A stretch of DNA of 64,000 nt from Aminipila sp963524205 (GTDB lineage: Bacteria; Bacillota; Clostridia; Peptostreptococcales; Anaerovoracaceae). Where the stretch lies: assembly GCA_963524205.1 (NCBI GenBank), contig CAURED010000017.1, positions 23,905-87,904 on the forward strand, in the 5' to 3' direction. Below are positions 37,100 to 44,867 of the stretch, piece by piece. Within the stretch, counting starts at the first letter, position 1. Each line of letters opens with the position of its first letter. A program made the translations under genes and the position numbers. A model generated the notes under the pieces. The model was given only the letters and a program-made list of their open reading frames with translations. It had not been told where the DNA came from and searched no databases.

Positions 37100-37450
37100 T
37101 TACACACTCATACGCATGATTTCGCTGTATGAATCAAGTGCTTTATTTCTTAGTTCAACCAATAGGTCTATTGATAGCTGAGCCTTTGCGATGTCAATGC
37201 TGTACTGATGTAAGTTATCACTCTGTCCTGTTGCAAGCATTTCTGCATCCACATTTACCTGCTTATCTGTACTGATAACATCTTTCACTGCCTCGTCAAA
37301 CACCGATTTAAAAGGAACTTGTACACCTTGCGCTGCCCCAGTATCATTTACCTCAGCCACGCCATTTGCTGCCTTATTGTTTCCATCAATTTTATTTATC
37401 TGGCTTATATTCGCAATATTATTAATTGCCTGCATGGGATCTATATACAT
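37100..37450 (-). CDS. fliE: Flagellar hook-basal body protein FliE
   Basis: The 116-aa protein ends with the FliE core (MLATGQSDNLHQYSIDIAKAQLSIDLLVELRNKALDSYSEIMRM). FliE connects the MS ring to the rod. Length is normal for the family. GGAGGT lies 9 nt before the ATG. It follows flgC as in other Firmicutes. Confidence 0.93.
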   Translation of the reverse strand: MYIDPMQAINNIANISQINKIDGNNKAANGVAEVNDTGAAQGVQVPFKSVFDEAVKDVISTDKQVNVDAEMLATGQSDNLHQYSIDIAKAQLSIDLLVELRNKALDSYSEIMRMSV

Positions 37451-37494
37451 ATGATTGTTACCTCCAATTAAATTTCTTTACACGCTAGCTAAAA

Positions 37495-37965
37495 TTACCT
37501 GCCAATATCCAGTGCTTTCTGTGCCATAAGTTTTACTGCATTTAAAACCGTAACATTAGCCTGATATGATCTTGTGGCTGACATACTGTCTATCGTCTCT
37601 TCCAGCATATTTACATTTGGAAGTTTAACATACCCATTTGCATCCGCATCCGGATGATCTGGATTGTATTCCGTTTTAAAATCGCTCTGATCTTCTATAA
37701 TGTCGCTGACCCTCACTCCTGGTGAGTAGTCCCTTCTAACCAATCTGCCATTTGCACCTCTTTCGATAATTGCATTATTGAGAGAATCCTTAAAAGAAAC
37801 ATCTCCAGCTTTGTCTTCAAAAACAGCCATCTTTCTTCTATAAGGCCCTCCGGCTTCAGTTCTCGTTGTATCAATATTTGAAACATTTTCTGAAATAATA
37901 TCAAGTCTCTGTCTCTGTGCTGTTAATGCTGAAGCACTTATATTCATCGAACTTAAAAATGACAA
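37495..37965 (-). CDS. flgC: Flagellar basal-body rod protein FlgC
   Basis: The N terminus SFLSSMNISASALTAQRQRLDIISENVSNIDTT and the C terminus RSYQANVTVLNAVKLMAQKALDIGR are the paired coiled-coil ends of a rod protein and fit FlgC. The start is most likely the TTG at 37965: AAAGGTGG lies 7 nt upstream and it yields the usual M-S-x-F beginning. A GTG four codons earlier overlaps the ribosome site. flgB, which normally precedes flgC, is not present here. Confidence 0.9.
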   Translation of the reverse strand: MSFLSSMNISASALTAQRQRLDIISENVSNIDTTRTEAGGPYRRKMAVFEDKAGDVSFKDSLNNAIIERGANGRLVRRDYSPGVRVSDIIEDQSDFKTEYNPDHPDADANGYVKLPNVNMLEETIDSMSATRSYQANVTVLNAVKLMAQKALDIGR

Positions 37966-38074
37966 TCTACATACCACCTTTCTGGTTTTTTCTGAATTCT
38001 GTCATCCGTGACATCTAATATAACATAATATAAACTTGCTTCCCTACATAATTTACATTTTTTTGCACCCTTCC

Positions 38075-38104
38075 AAAAAAATGGATACAATTAATCCATT
38101 TTTT
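38075..38104 (-). terminator. Strong intrinsic terminator between the 122-aa gene and flgC
   Basis: On the minus strand an 11-bp stem (AAAAAATGGAT pairing with ATCCATTTTTT, loop 7) runs into a T-tract. It lies 119 bp past the stop of the 122-aa gene and 109 bp before the flgC start. It could end the riboswitch-led transcript or attenuate flagellar operon transcription. Confidence 0.72.
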
Positions 38105-38114
38105 ACTTACATAA

Positions 38115-38150
38115 ATTATATATTATTCGGCAGTTTTTGCAACTATTTTG
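38115..38150 (-). promoter_or_regulatory. Possible overlapping sigma-A and sigma-28-like promoters upstream of flgC
   Basis: On the minus strand TTGCAA (38142-38137), a 16-nt spacer and TATAAT (38120-38115) form a good sigma-A promoter. Overlapping it, CAAA, 15 nt and GCCGAATA (38124-38150) resemble a sigma-28 site. The terminator at 38104-38075 begins only about 10 nt beyond the -10, which is odd for a promoter serving flgC. Confidence 0.45.
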
Positions 38151-38222
38151 CGTCATAAAAGATAAAATATTGTAGAAAAATGCAGCTTTTTCTGTTGCCC
38201 TTACCAATTGCATGAAAAATTG

Positions 38223-38591
38223 CTATAAAATGCCAGCCGCAAGGCTTTCACTAACTCCTGTTATATCAGTCTCAACAATATTCATAGTAACCCGTTCTGG
38301 TTTATATATAAATTTTCCTTTGCATAGCAGGCACTTGCATTCTCCATCCTTGCAGTTAACCTTTATGTCAAAATTTATACTATTCTTTTTGTACCTCAAA
38401 GCCTCTTCAACTAAGATATTCATACGAATTCTGCTTTCCGTGTCCATAAGTTCAACTACATTATTTTCGTATGTTTCTTGTAATTCTTCTGGCTTATATT
38501 TTCTAGTCATGTAATAATTCTTATTTGCATATAGCAATTTTTGTACATTTGCCTTAGTTATTTCAACTACTGCTATCCCTATGTTGCTCAT
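38223..38591 (-). CDS. Conserved-looking hypothetical protein with a Cys motif, under the c-di-GMP riboswitch
   Basis: I do not recognise this 122-aa protein. The first 75 residues are helical and charged (YMTRKYKPEELQETYENNV). The second half is beta-rich and includes CKDGECKCLLC, four cysteines spaced C-x5-C-x-C-x2-C that could bind a metal. No signal peptide or membrane helix is seen, and it lacks the rod-protein motifs of FlgB. AAAGGAG is 9 nt upstream of the ATG. It is the first gene after the c-di-GMP riboswitch, occupies the flgB position, and is separated from flgC by 257 bp with a terminator. A regulatory or assembly function in motility is inferred from position only. Confidence 0.75.
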   Translation of the reverse strand: MSNIGIAVVEITKANVQKLLYANKNYYMTRKYKPEELQETYENNVVELMDTESRIRMNILVEEALRYKKNSINFDIKVNCKDGECKCLLCKGKFIYKPERVTMNIVETDITGVSESLAAGIL

Positions 38592-38654
38592 GGTTTCACA
38601 CTCCTTTGACCTTCATGTACCCTTGGCTATTAAGATGTACTGCTTCTTATCCAC

Positions 38655-38682
38655 GAAAAAAACTCCTATTGCACCAGGAGTT
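38655..38682 (-). terminator. Riboswitch expression-platform terminator
   Basis: Directly after the c-di-GMP aptamer, on the minus strand, a 7-bp perfect stem (AACTCCT/AGGAGTT, arms 38676-38682 and 38661-38667) is followed by a run of T. It lies about 65 nt before the start codon of the 122-aa gene. This is the classic layout of a transcription-terminating riboswitch. Confidence 0.85.
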
Positions 38683-38685
38683 CCT

Positions 38686-38780
38686 ATTCATGCAACTGGC
38701 TACCATCTCTTTGTCTTTGAGTTCAGGCCCTATAGCTTTGCGTCACAGTCTTTCGACTGCTTTGCTAAAATCTTCAGTTT
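38686..38780 (-). promoter_or_regulatory. Class I cyclic di-GMP riboswitch (GEMM-I) aptamer
   Basis: The minus-strand RNA has the GEMM-I hallmarks in order. First is AGCAAAG, then a CAGTC-GAAA-GACTG hairpin with a GNRA tetraloop. The invariant GACGCAAAGC receptor follows, then AGGGCCT, then ATGGTAGCC and GTTGC closing the outer stem. GEMM-I binds c-di-GMP and often controls motility genes; in Clostridioides difficile one upstream of flgB turns the operon off when c-di-GMP is high. The terminator that follows suggests the same logic here. No clear promoter was identified in the AT-rich region upstream (38790-38880). Confidence 0.92.
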
Positions 38781-38970
38781 TAACCATCCGCATCCCACAA
38801 TCAAATTGGATTAAAACATTAACTAATAATACATTACATATAACGTATATCATAAAAATGATGTAATTATTTTTTATTATTATAGCATAAATTATTAACT
38901 TTTCAACATAATTTCTTCATAATTTCTACATAATTCACTTCTAATTTTGTATTAATTTGTCTATTCCTGT

Positions 38971-39013
38971 CGAAAAACAAAAAATAAGACGGAGTTTTTG
39001 CTGCTCCGTCTTA
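38971..39013 (-). terminator. Intrinsic terminator of the FAD-dependent oxidoreductase gene
   Basis: A perfect 10-bp stem (arms 38985-38994 and 39004-39013, 9-nt loop) is followed on the minus strand by TTTTTTGTTTTTCG. It lies 20 bp beyond the stop of the oxidoreductase gene. Between it and the riboswitch (38781-38970) only AT-rich DNA is seen. Confidence 0.88.
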
Positions 39014-39032
39014 CTTTTATTGCGCAATTTTG

Positions 39033-40418
39033 CTATTTAGAATATTTCTTCGCTAAAATCCGACCTAAATGAACTCCGCTGGCGGATGCCTGTGATAAGG
39101 AATGTGTAACCCCTGAACCATCACCTAAAGCATACAAGCCTTTTACTTTCGTTTCCAGATTTTCATTTACCTCTACTCTTGAATTGTAGAACTTAACTTC
39201 TACACCATAAAGTAATGTATCTTCATTAGCTGTTCCTGGTGCAATTTTATCTAATGCATAAATCATTTCTATAATATTATCTAATTGTCTCTTTGGCAGT
39301 ACAAGACTAAGATCTCCAGGCGTAGCTTTTAATGTAGGCCGCGTAAAGCATTTTTCCATACGTCTATCACTACTTCTTCTTCCTTTTACAAGATCTCCAA
39401 ATCTCTGCATCAAAACTCCACCACCCAACATATTGGAAAGCTTTGCGATTGATTCACCATACTCGTTGCTGTCTTTAAACGGCGCAGTCAGTTTATTGGA
39501 AACTAAAAGTGCAAAGTTCGTATTTTCGGTTCTAAGAGACGGATCAGCATAACTGTGTCCGTTTACAGTTACAATGCCATTTGTATTCTCTGCAACAACT
39601 TCACCATAAGGGTTCATGCAGAAGGTTCTAACCATGTCATTATATTTATCTGTCTTATATACTATCTTACTTTCATATACTTCATCTGTAATATGCTTAA
39701 AAATCTCAGCAGGAAGTTCAACACGAACACCAATGTCAACTCTGTTTTGCTCTAATCCAATTTTCATTTGTTCACAAATACTTGAAATCCACTTGGAACC
39801 AGAACGTCCAGTTGCTAAAACCAAATCATTACATTGGTACTCTCCACCTTTATTTGTTTTTACATGAAAGGTTCCATCCGAGTTTTGCGTAACCTCAGAT
39901 ATAGTTGCGTAAAACTCCATGTCAATTCTGTCTTTTGTATAGTTACAAATTCTTTCTAGAATCTGAACATTTCTATCGGTTCCCAAATGTCTTACTTTCG
40001 CATCAAGCAAGTTCAGGTTGTTTCTTAAAGCAGTAGTCTTCAAATCAGAATTTCCTGTGGAATAAAGCTTAGCGTCTGCACCTCCGAAGCCGCAAAGTAC
40101 TTCATCAACATACTCCATAAGGGCCATTGCTTTATCCTGGCCTATGTAAGCATGTAAATCTCCACCGAATTTAGTTGTAATATTGTATTTTCCATCTGAT
40201 AATGTACCTGCACCACCGTATCCATTCATGATATGGCAAGGCTCACATTTTATGCAGTTATTCGTTTTTCCTAATTTAATTGGGCATACCCTTTTTTCAA
40301 GCGGGGCACCTTTATCTACCATTAAAATTTTTGCTGTATTGTTAAGCTTCGTAAGTTCGTATGATAAGAATACTCCACTTGCACCGGCTCCGGCAATTAT
40401 AATATCATATTTTTTCAT
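39033..40418 (-). CDS. FAD-dependent oxidoreductase (COG2509-like)
   Basis: The 461-aa flavoprotein starts with a dinucleotide-binding motif (DIIIAGAGASGVFLSYEL) and a KGAPLEKRVCPIKLG segment followed by CIKCEPCHIMNGYGGAG. It closes with LYALGDGSGVTHSLSQASASGVHLGRIL, the second FAD-contact region. It matches the uncharacterised FAD-dependent dehydrogenases (COG2509) widespread in anaerobes. The ATG at 40418 has GGAGG 5 nt upstream; two in-frame upstream starts do not. It is transcribed alone, with its own terminator. Confidence 0.82.
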   Translation of the reverse strand: MKKYDIIIAGAGASGVFLSYELTKLNNTAKILMVDKGAPLEKRVCPIKLGKTNNCIKCEPCHIMNGYGGAGTLSDGKYNITTKFGGDLHAYIGQDKAMALMEYVDEVLCGFGGADAKLYSTGNSDLKTTALRNNLNLLDAKVRHLGTDRNVQILERICNYTKDRIDMEFYATISEVTQNSDGTFHVKTNKGGEYQCNDLVLATGRSGSKWISSICEQMKIGLEQNRVDIGVRVELPAEIFKHITDEVYESKIVYKTDKYNDMVRTFCMNPYGEVVAENTNGIVTVNGHSYADPSLRTENTNFALLVSNKLTAPFKDSNEYGESIAKLSNMLGGGVLMQRFGDLVKGRRSSDRRMEKCFTRPTLKATPGDLSLVLPKRQLDNIIEMIYALDKIAPGTANEDTLLYGVEVKFYNSRVEVNENLETKVKGLYALGDGSGVTHSLSQASASGVHLGRILAKKYSK

Positions 40419-40494
40419 AACATCCTCCAACTGATTGGTCATGCTTTCGACCATACACAGTTACTATATCCGAAACAAAAAAATAATTCAACTA

Positions 40495-40523
40495 TTAAAT
40501 GTTTCCGTTTTTTATGGTATAAT
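40495..40523 (+). promoter_or_regulatory. Putative extended -10 promoter of the 53-aa membrane protein gene
   Basis: TGGTATAAT at 40515-40523 is a perfect extended -10. TTAAAT lies 17 nt upstream at the -35 position. The promoter is 77 bp before the ATG of the 53-aa gene on the plus strand. Confidence 0.5.
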
Positions 40524-40599
40524 TAAATTTAATATTGATTTATAAGCAAGTTTGTTATTTTTGTTTTATTACTTTTGATAATCGGAGGTTTAAATAAGT

Positions 40600-40761
40600 A
40601 TGGATAAGAAGAGTTTAATTATTGGTATAGCATTTTTATTAGGAGCAGCTTATTGCATATTGTCTTTAGTAACTAAAAAATTTGAATCTTATACTTTAAC
40701 AGGTCTTTTTCTTTTTACACTGATCGGCATAGCGTTTATAAAGAAATCCAGAAGTCGATAA
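40600..40761 (+). CDS. Small two-helix membrane protein (53 aa)
   Basis: The predicted protein starts MDKKSLIIGIAFLLGAAYCI and has two hydrophobic helices (about residues 5-22 and 33-47), a short polar loop and a basic C terminus (KKSRSR). GGAGGT lies 10 nt upstream of the ATG, and an extended -10 promoter precedes it. No family is recognised. It is the only plus-strand gene in the first 47 kb. Support is moderate. Confidence 0.6.
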   Translation: MDKKSLIIGIAFLLGAAYCILSLVTKKFESYTLTGLFLFTLIGIAFIKKSRSR

Positions 40762-41004
40762 AATAAGGGCACATGTATCAATGTATACAATAGCAAGATT
40801 GCGTACAAAAAATGTAAGTTTATGGCAATCTTATAACAAATTTGTACTATTCTTACTATTTGGAATGTAGTATTTTCAACTGCCTATTGACATTAGTTTT
40901 CAATAGGTATATTCTAAAAAAAATTAAGGGAATTGCTTAAATTTTATCCCCATAAAATTTAACTATCCTTTTTGGATTTTCCCCTAAATAAATAAAAAAT
41001 CAGC

Positions 41005-41047
41005 AAAACAAAAAACAGAGAGCAATTCCGCTCCCTGTTTTTTGTTT
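41005..41047. terminator. Bidirectional terminator between convergent genes
   Basis: An imperfect stem of about 18 bp with one mismatch (AAAACAGAGAGC pairing with GCTCCCTGTTTT) and a 6-nt loop has A-rich and T-rich flanks on both sides. It serves the plus-strand small membrane protein and the minus-strand DUF1292 gene. The rest of 40762-41099 holds a 7-bp inverted repeat at 40883-40907 and otherwise nothing I can identify. Confidence 0.75.
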
Positions 41048-41099
41048 CTTATTTAATTAACGTATTTTGTTTTTCACGTTATTAAACTCTTGAAAATGA

Positions 41100-41402
41100 C
41101 TAAGCTTCTTCTGCTGTTAACTTATCAAATTCAGCAACAACCTTTTCAAATTCTGCATCATCATCAATATCAACTAATTCAAACTCTTCTTCGCCGACTT
41201 CCTTATATCCATAGATGTAAACATCATCTGTTTCGTCATCTGGAATAAGCGCGATGTATTCTTTTCCTTCAAAATCGAACACACCCATAATTTCGCATTC
41301 TACTTCTACGCCATCATCAAATTCTAAAGTTAAAAAATCTGAATCTTCGTGTTCACCACATCCGCAGTCACAACTGCCAGTGCACTTTTCTTTATCTGAC
41401 AT
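41100..41402 (-). CDS. DUF1292-family protein
   Basis: The 100-aa very acidic protein contains LEFDDGVEVECEIMGVFDFEGKEYIAL and IYGYKEVGEEEFELVDIDDDAEFEKV, matching DUF1292 (YrzB-like). Function is unknown. A Cys/Gly-rich N terminus (CTGSCDCGCGEHE) is an extra feature that could bind metal. The ATG at 41402 has GGAGGA 7 nt upstream; an earlier in-frame ATG lies inside that ribosome site. It follows uvrC in the same direction. Confidence 0.85.
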   Translation of the reverse strand: MSDKEKCTGSCDCGCGEHEDSDFLTLEFDDGVEVECEIMGVFDFEGKEYIALIPDDETDDVYIYGYKEVGEEEFELVDIDDDAEFEKVVAEFDKLTAEEA

Positions 41403-41501
41403 ATTTAAGTCCTCCATGTAAAAATCGTTTTGGTAATTTCCTTAGTATATGCAAATTTTCATATACTATCATCATTACTATACCACCATAATTTGCCTTT
41501 A

Positions 41502-43436
41502 TCAATCAAAATATTCTTTGATATTCTTTGCTACATGTTCTGTTATCCCTGGAGCCATACATAATTCTTCAATTGTGGCATTTCTAATTCTATCTAGACT
41601 TCCAAAATGTGCTAGGAGAGCATTCCGCCTTTGTGGTCCAACACCATCAATTTCATCAAGGGCAGATCCTTGGATTCGTTTTCCACGCAATCCTCTGTGG
41701 TAATCTATTGCAAATCTGTGAACCTCCTCTTGAATAACCCCGGTATATTTAAACAGCAATGGATGCTCCTTCAGTAAAATCTCTGCGTATTCTTCTGTTC
41801 CATAAATTTTGTATACCAATGCCCTGGTTCGGTGTTTATCGTCCTTAGCCATTCCTGCAACTGCTGTATTCAGATTCATGGCGCTAAGTATCTGTTGTAC
41901 AGCAGAGACTTGGCCCTTGCCCCCATCAATAAAAAGTATATGGGGCAAGGTGCTGAAGGCGGGGTCGCCTTCAAGCGCCCTCTTGAATCTTCGATATATA
42001 ACCTCCTGCATACTGCCATAATCATTCGGTCCTTCGATGGTTCGGATTTTAAATCTTCGATATTCTTTTTTATTAGGTTTTAAGCCTTCAAATACTACCA
42101 TTGCACCTACAGAATCCACGCCGTTTGTATTGGAAATATCATAAGCCTCTACTCTGTAATCTCTGAATTCTTTAGGTTGATTGTCATATTGCTGAAACTC
42201 AACAATCTGGCCTTTCCCCAAATCTGCTGTGAGGTTTGGCTGCTCTAACCGCCTATCTGGTAATCCTCCAGTAATTAAATCAATTAGATTTCCTATTTCT
42301 TTTGAAATGGCTGCACGTCTTGCCCTTTGGTTATTTTCACGCTCATCAATAGTTTTTAGCATTTCTATGGAATCTTTTTGTGCTAACTGCAATAAATCTC
42401 TCTTGTCTCCTCTTTGAGGAACAGTTATTTTTACCTGTCTGCCTGCAATCTCACTTAGGAAACCTTCTATCAAATCAGCTTCCTCTAACGGCTGCTCTAC
42501 CAAAATTTCATATGGAATATTTGGATTCTCACTATAATACTGCTTCAGAAATTCACATACTAGTTCATTTTTATCTTGCGTTCCCTCCATAGCAAAGTTT
42601 TCACGGCCAATCAGTTTTCCATTTCGTACAAAGAACAGTACAACATAAGATTTTTGACTACTGGAAATCGCTAATGCAATATCTAAATCCTTAATCCCAA
42701 GCATTACCACATGCTGTTTTTCAGTAATCGTTTTAGCTGCCTCTATATAATCTCTATATTCCGCAGCCCTTTCAAAATTAAGCATCTCTGATTCTTCCAA
42801 CATTTTTTCAGTAAGCATATCTGTCAGTGGTTTTGTTTTTCCATTTAAGAACTCTATAGTCTGGGCCACATCCTGCATATAGGATTCCCGGCTCACCTTT
42901 CCAGTACAGATACCTCTGCACTGATTTATATGATAATTTAAACAAGGCTTTATAATCTCTGGAAATTTCTTTGTTGGACATCTCTTAAGTGCAAATACAT
43001 TATTAAGTAAATCTATCATTTGATTTACTGCTCCCACATCAGTATAGGGACCAAAGTATCTGCAGTCGTCCTTCTCAACTCTCCTGGTCTTAATCAGCCT
43101 TGGGTATTCCTCATTCAGGGTTATTTTTATATAAGGATATGTTTTATCGTCTCTCAATAAAACATTGTATTTAGGCATGTAACGCTTTATCAGTGTGCAC
43201 TCTAAAATTAGTGCCTCCATCTCGGTATTAGTAGTAATATACTCAAATTCTTCAATGTGGCTCACCATAGCCCTAACCTTTGCCGGCATGTTTTTAGGCG
43301 ACTGAAAATACTGACGTACACGGTTCTTTAAGGAAATAGCCTTTCCTACATAAATAACCTGCCCCAGTTTATCCTTATGTATATAAACTCCCGGAGTATC
43401 CGGGAGTTTTTTCAAATTTTCTTTAATATCAAACAT
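41502..43436 (-). CDS. uvrC: Excinuclease ABC subunit UvrC
   Basis: The 644-aa protein has the N-terminal GIY-YIG nuclease (LPDTPGVYIHKDKLGQVIYVGKA), a UVR domain near residues 200-235 and the RNase H-like C-terminal nuclease (VEAYDISNTNG, IDGGKGQVSA). Two helix-hairpin-helix motifs close it (LDEIDGVGPQRRNALLAHFG and LCMAPGITEHVAKNI). It makes both incisions in nucleotide-excision repair. It starts 2 bp after the dacA-like gene, with CAGGTAG upstream. Confidence 0.97.
   Translation of the reverse strand: MFDIKENLKKLPDTPGVYIHKDKLGQVIYVGKAISLKNRVRQYFQSPKNMPAKVRAMVSHIEEFEYITTNTEMEALILECTLIKRYMPKYNVLLRDDKTYPYIKITLNEEYPRLIKTRRVEKDDCRYFGPYTDVGAVNQMIDLLNNVFALKRCPTKKFPEIIKPCLNYHINQCRGICTGKVSRESYMQDVAQTIEFLNGKTKPLTDMLTEKMLEESEMLNFERAAEYRDYIEAAKTITEKQHVVMLGIKDLDIALAISSSQKSYVVLFFVRNGKLIGRENFAMEGTQDKNELVCEFLKQYYSENPNIPYEILVEQPLEEADLIEGFLSEIAGRQVKITVPQRGDKRDLLQLAQKDSIEMLKTIDERENNQRARRAAISKEIGNLIDLITGGLPDRRLEQPNLTADLGKGQIVEFQQYDNQPKEFRDYRVEAYDISNTNGVDSVGAMVVFEGLKPNKKEYRRFKIRTIEGPNDYGSMQEVIYRRFKRALEGDPAFSTLPHILFIDGGKGQVSAVQQILSAMNLNTAVAGMAKDDKHRTRALVYKIYGTEEYAEILLKEHPLLFKYTGVIQEEVHRFAIDYHRGLRGKRIQGSALDEIDGVGPQRRNALLAHFGSLDRIRNATIEELCMAPGITEHVAKNIKEYFD
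43385..43409. other. Perfect terminator-like hairpin inside the start of uvrC
   Basis: A 10-bp perfect stem (AAACTCCCGG/CCGGGAGTTT) with a 5-nt loop lies over codons 10-18 of uvrC, with T-runs on the plus strand right after it. Part of it encodes the conserved LPDTPGVY. It could slow translation of uvrC or stop antisense transcription. Confidence 0.6.
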
Positions 43437-43438
43437 AT

Positions 43439-44848
43439 CTACCTGTTCATGAATTTTTCTTTATTATAATACAATCGATCTCTTTCTCTATCCATAGCAA
43501 TTCTCATTGCCCGCTCTGCTCTTCTTTGTTTTCTGCGCTTAATATTTCTGTATCTTATGAAAAGTAATGTGCCTGTAGCAGCAGCTAACATCCCTGCTAA
43601 AATACCAGCACCTATATAAAGTTTAGCATTCCCTTTATTAAAAGTTCCAAGTATGGAAAAAATCCCACCCTCTTTAACATCTTGCGCCACTACAATATTT
43701 ACAGAACTCATTAGTACAGCTCCCTGGAAGAAATCAACACTTCCTACCACCTGTCCATCTTGAACCGGAGCTTTTACTTTCTCTGCTACTTTCACAACCT
43801 TCTTAAGCCCCTTAGCATTTTGATTAACTGGAAGGGTAGCATATCCATCCGTCTCTGTAACCAGCGCCACTTTTTTTTCTGCACCTTTGGCTACCTTTAT
43901 TGTACCCATATCCGTCCCTTTATTTACAGTTTTTACGGAATGATAATTTTCAAATCCCCAGTCCAGAAGAGCAATGGCATCTCCAAATCTTCCAGAATCT
44001 GTCGACTTCATGTCCACAGCAATAAGCTCTGTTGCTTCTCGTGCTGCTCCAGCTACAAGACAGCCTCCTGCCTCACCAGTATACCCAGTTTTTATTCCGG
44101 TAACTCCATCGTATTTTGCAGGCCGAATCACACCGTTTGCAGACACCTTTGTTTTATTGTCATAAAGTAGTCTATTCGTATTATATAAATACCTTGGTTC
44201 TTGCTGCTTATTTGTAGGCTGAATCGTATACTTATATGTGCTTACATATTTTCTAAAAGTAGGATTTTCCATTGCACCTTTGGCTATCATGCCTAAATCA
44301 TAAGCCGTGGTAACATGCCCTTCTAAATGTAAGCCATTGGGGTTACGAAAATTTGTATTCTTGGCCCCTAACTCTTTTGCCTTCTCATTCATCATTACAG
44401 CAAAATTATCAACATTTCCTGCCATCTCTATGCCTAAGGCAACTGCCGCATCATTGGCAGATTCTAAAAACAACGCATACAGTAAATCTTTTACTGTAAT
44501 TTTCTCACCTTCCATAAGGTAAATTCTGCTGCCCTCGGTGAAAGGCGTTTCCGCATCAATTGTTACCACTTTATCCAGTGGTAATTTCTCTATAGCCAAA
44601 AGTCCTGTAATGATTTTAGTAGTACTTGCAGGTTCTCTTTGCATATCCATTCCCTTATTATACAATACCATGCCTGTCTTTGCATCAATTAAAACCCCTG
44701 TTTCTGCCACAATAGACGGTACATTTGAAGCTGCATCTGCTGAAGAAGTACCATTCATATCTGTTTCAGCAAAAACAGCTGCAGTATTTGCATTCAAGCT
44801 TGCAATCAAGGAAAATAACACAATCATTATTGTAATAGTTTTCTTCAT
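43439..44848 (-). CDS. D-alanyl-D-alanine carboxypeptidase (DacA/DacF type)
   Basis: The 469-aa penicillin-binding protein has a cleavable signal peptide (MKKTITIMIVLFSLIASLNA...). Its active-site motifs are S75-T-T-K78, S129-A-N131 and K252-T-G254. It has the PBP5 C-terminal domain and, near residues 425-447, a membrane anchor followed by a basic cytoplasmic tail. It trims the terminal D-Ala from peptidoglycan pentapeptides. The ATG at 44848 has GGGGA upstream; an in-frame TTG 30 nt earlier lacks a site. Confidence 0.9.
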   Translation of the reverse strand: MKKTITIMIVLFSLIASLNANTAAVFAETDMNGTSSADAASNVPSIVAETGVLIDAKTGMVLYNKGMDMQREPASTTKIITGLLAIEKLPLDKVVTIDAETPFTEGSRIYLMEGEKITVKDLLYALFLESANDAAVALGIEMAGNVDNFAVMMNEKAKELGAKNTNFRNPNGLHLEGHVTTAYDLGMIAKGAMENPTFRKYVSTYKYTIQPTNKQQEPRYLYNTNRLLYDNKTKVSANGVIRPAKYDGVTGIKTGYTGEAGGCLVAGAAREATELIAVDMKSTDSGRFGDAIALLDWGFENYHSVKTVNKGTDMGTIKVAKGAEKKVALVTETDGYATLPVNQNAKGLKKVVKVAEKVKAPVQDGQVVGSVDFFQGAVLMSSVNIVVAQDVKEGGIFSILGTFNKGNAKLYIGAGILAGMLAAATGTLLFIRYRNIKRRKQRRAERAMRIAMDRERDRLYYNKEKFMNR

Positions 44849-44867
44849 TGTTTCCCCAAATCTAATT

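Noticed and set aside
38581..38866. Plus-strand open frames over the riboswitch region
   Set aside because: They overlap the conserved c-di-GMP aptamer and terminator on the other strand and encode no recognisable protein.
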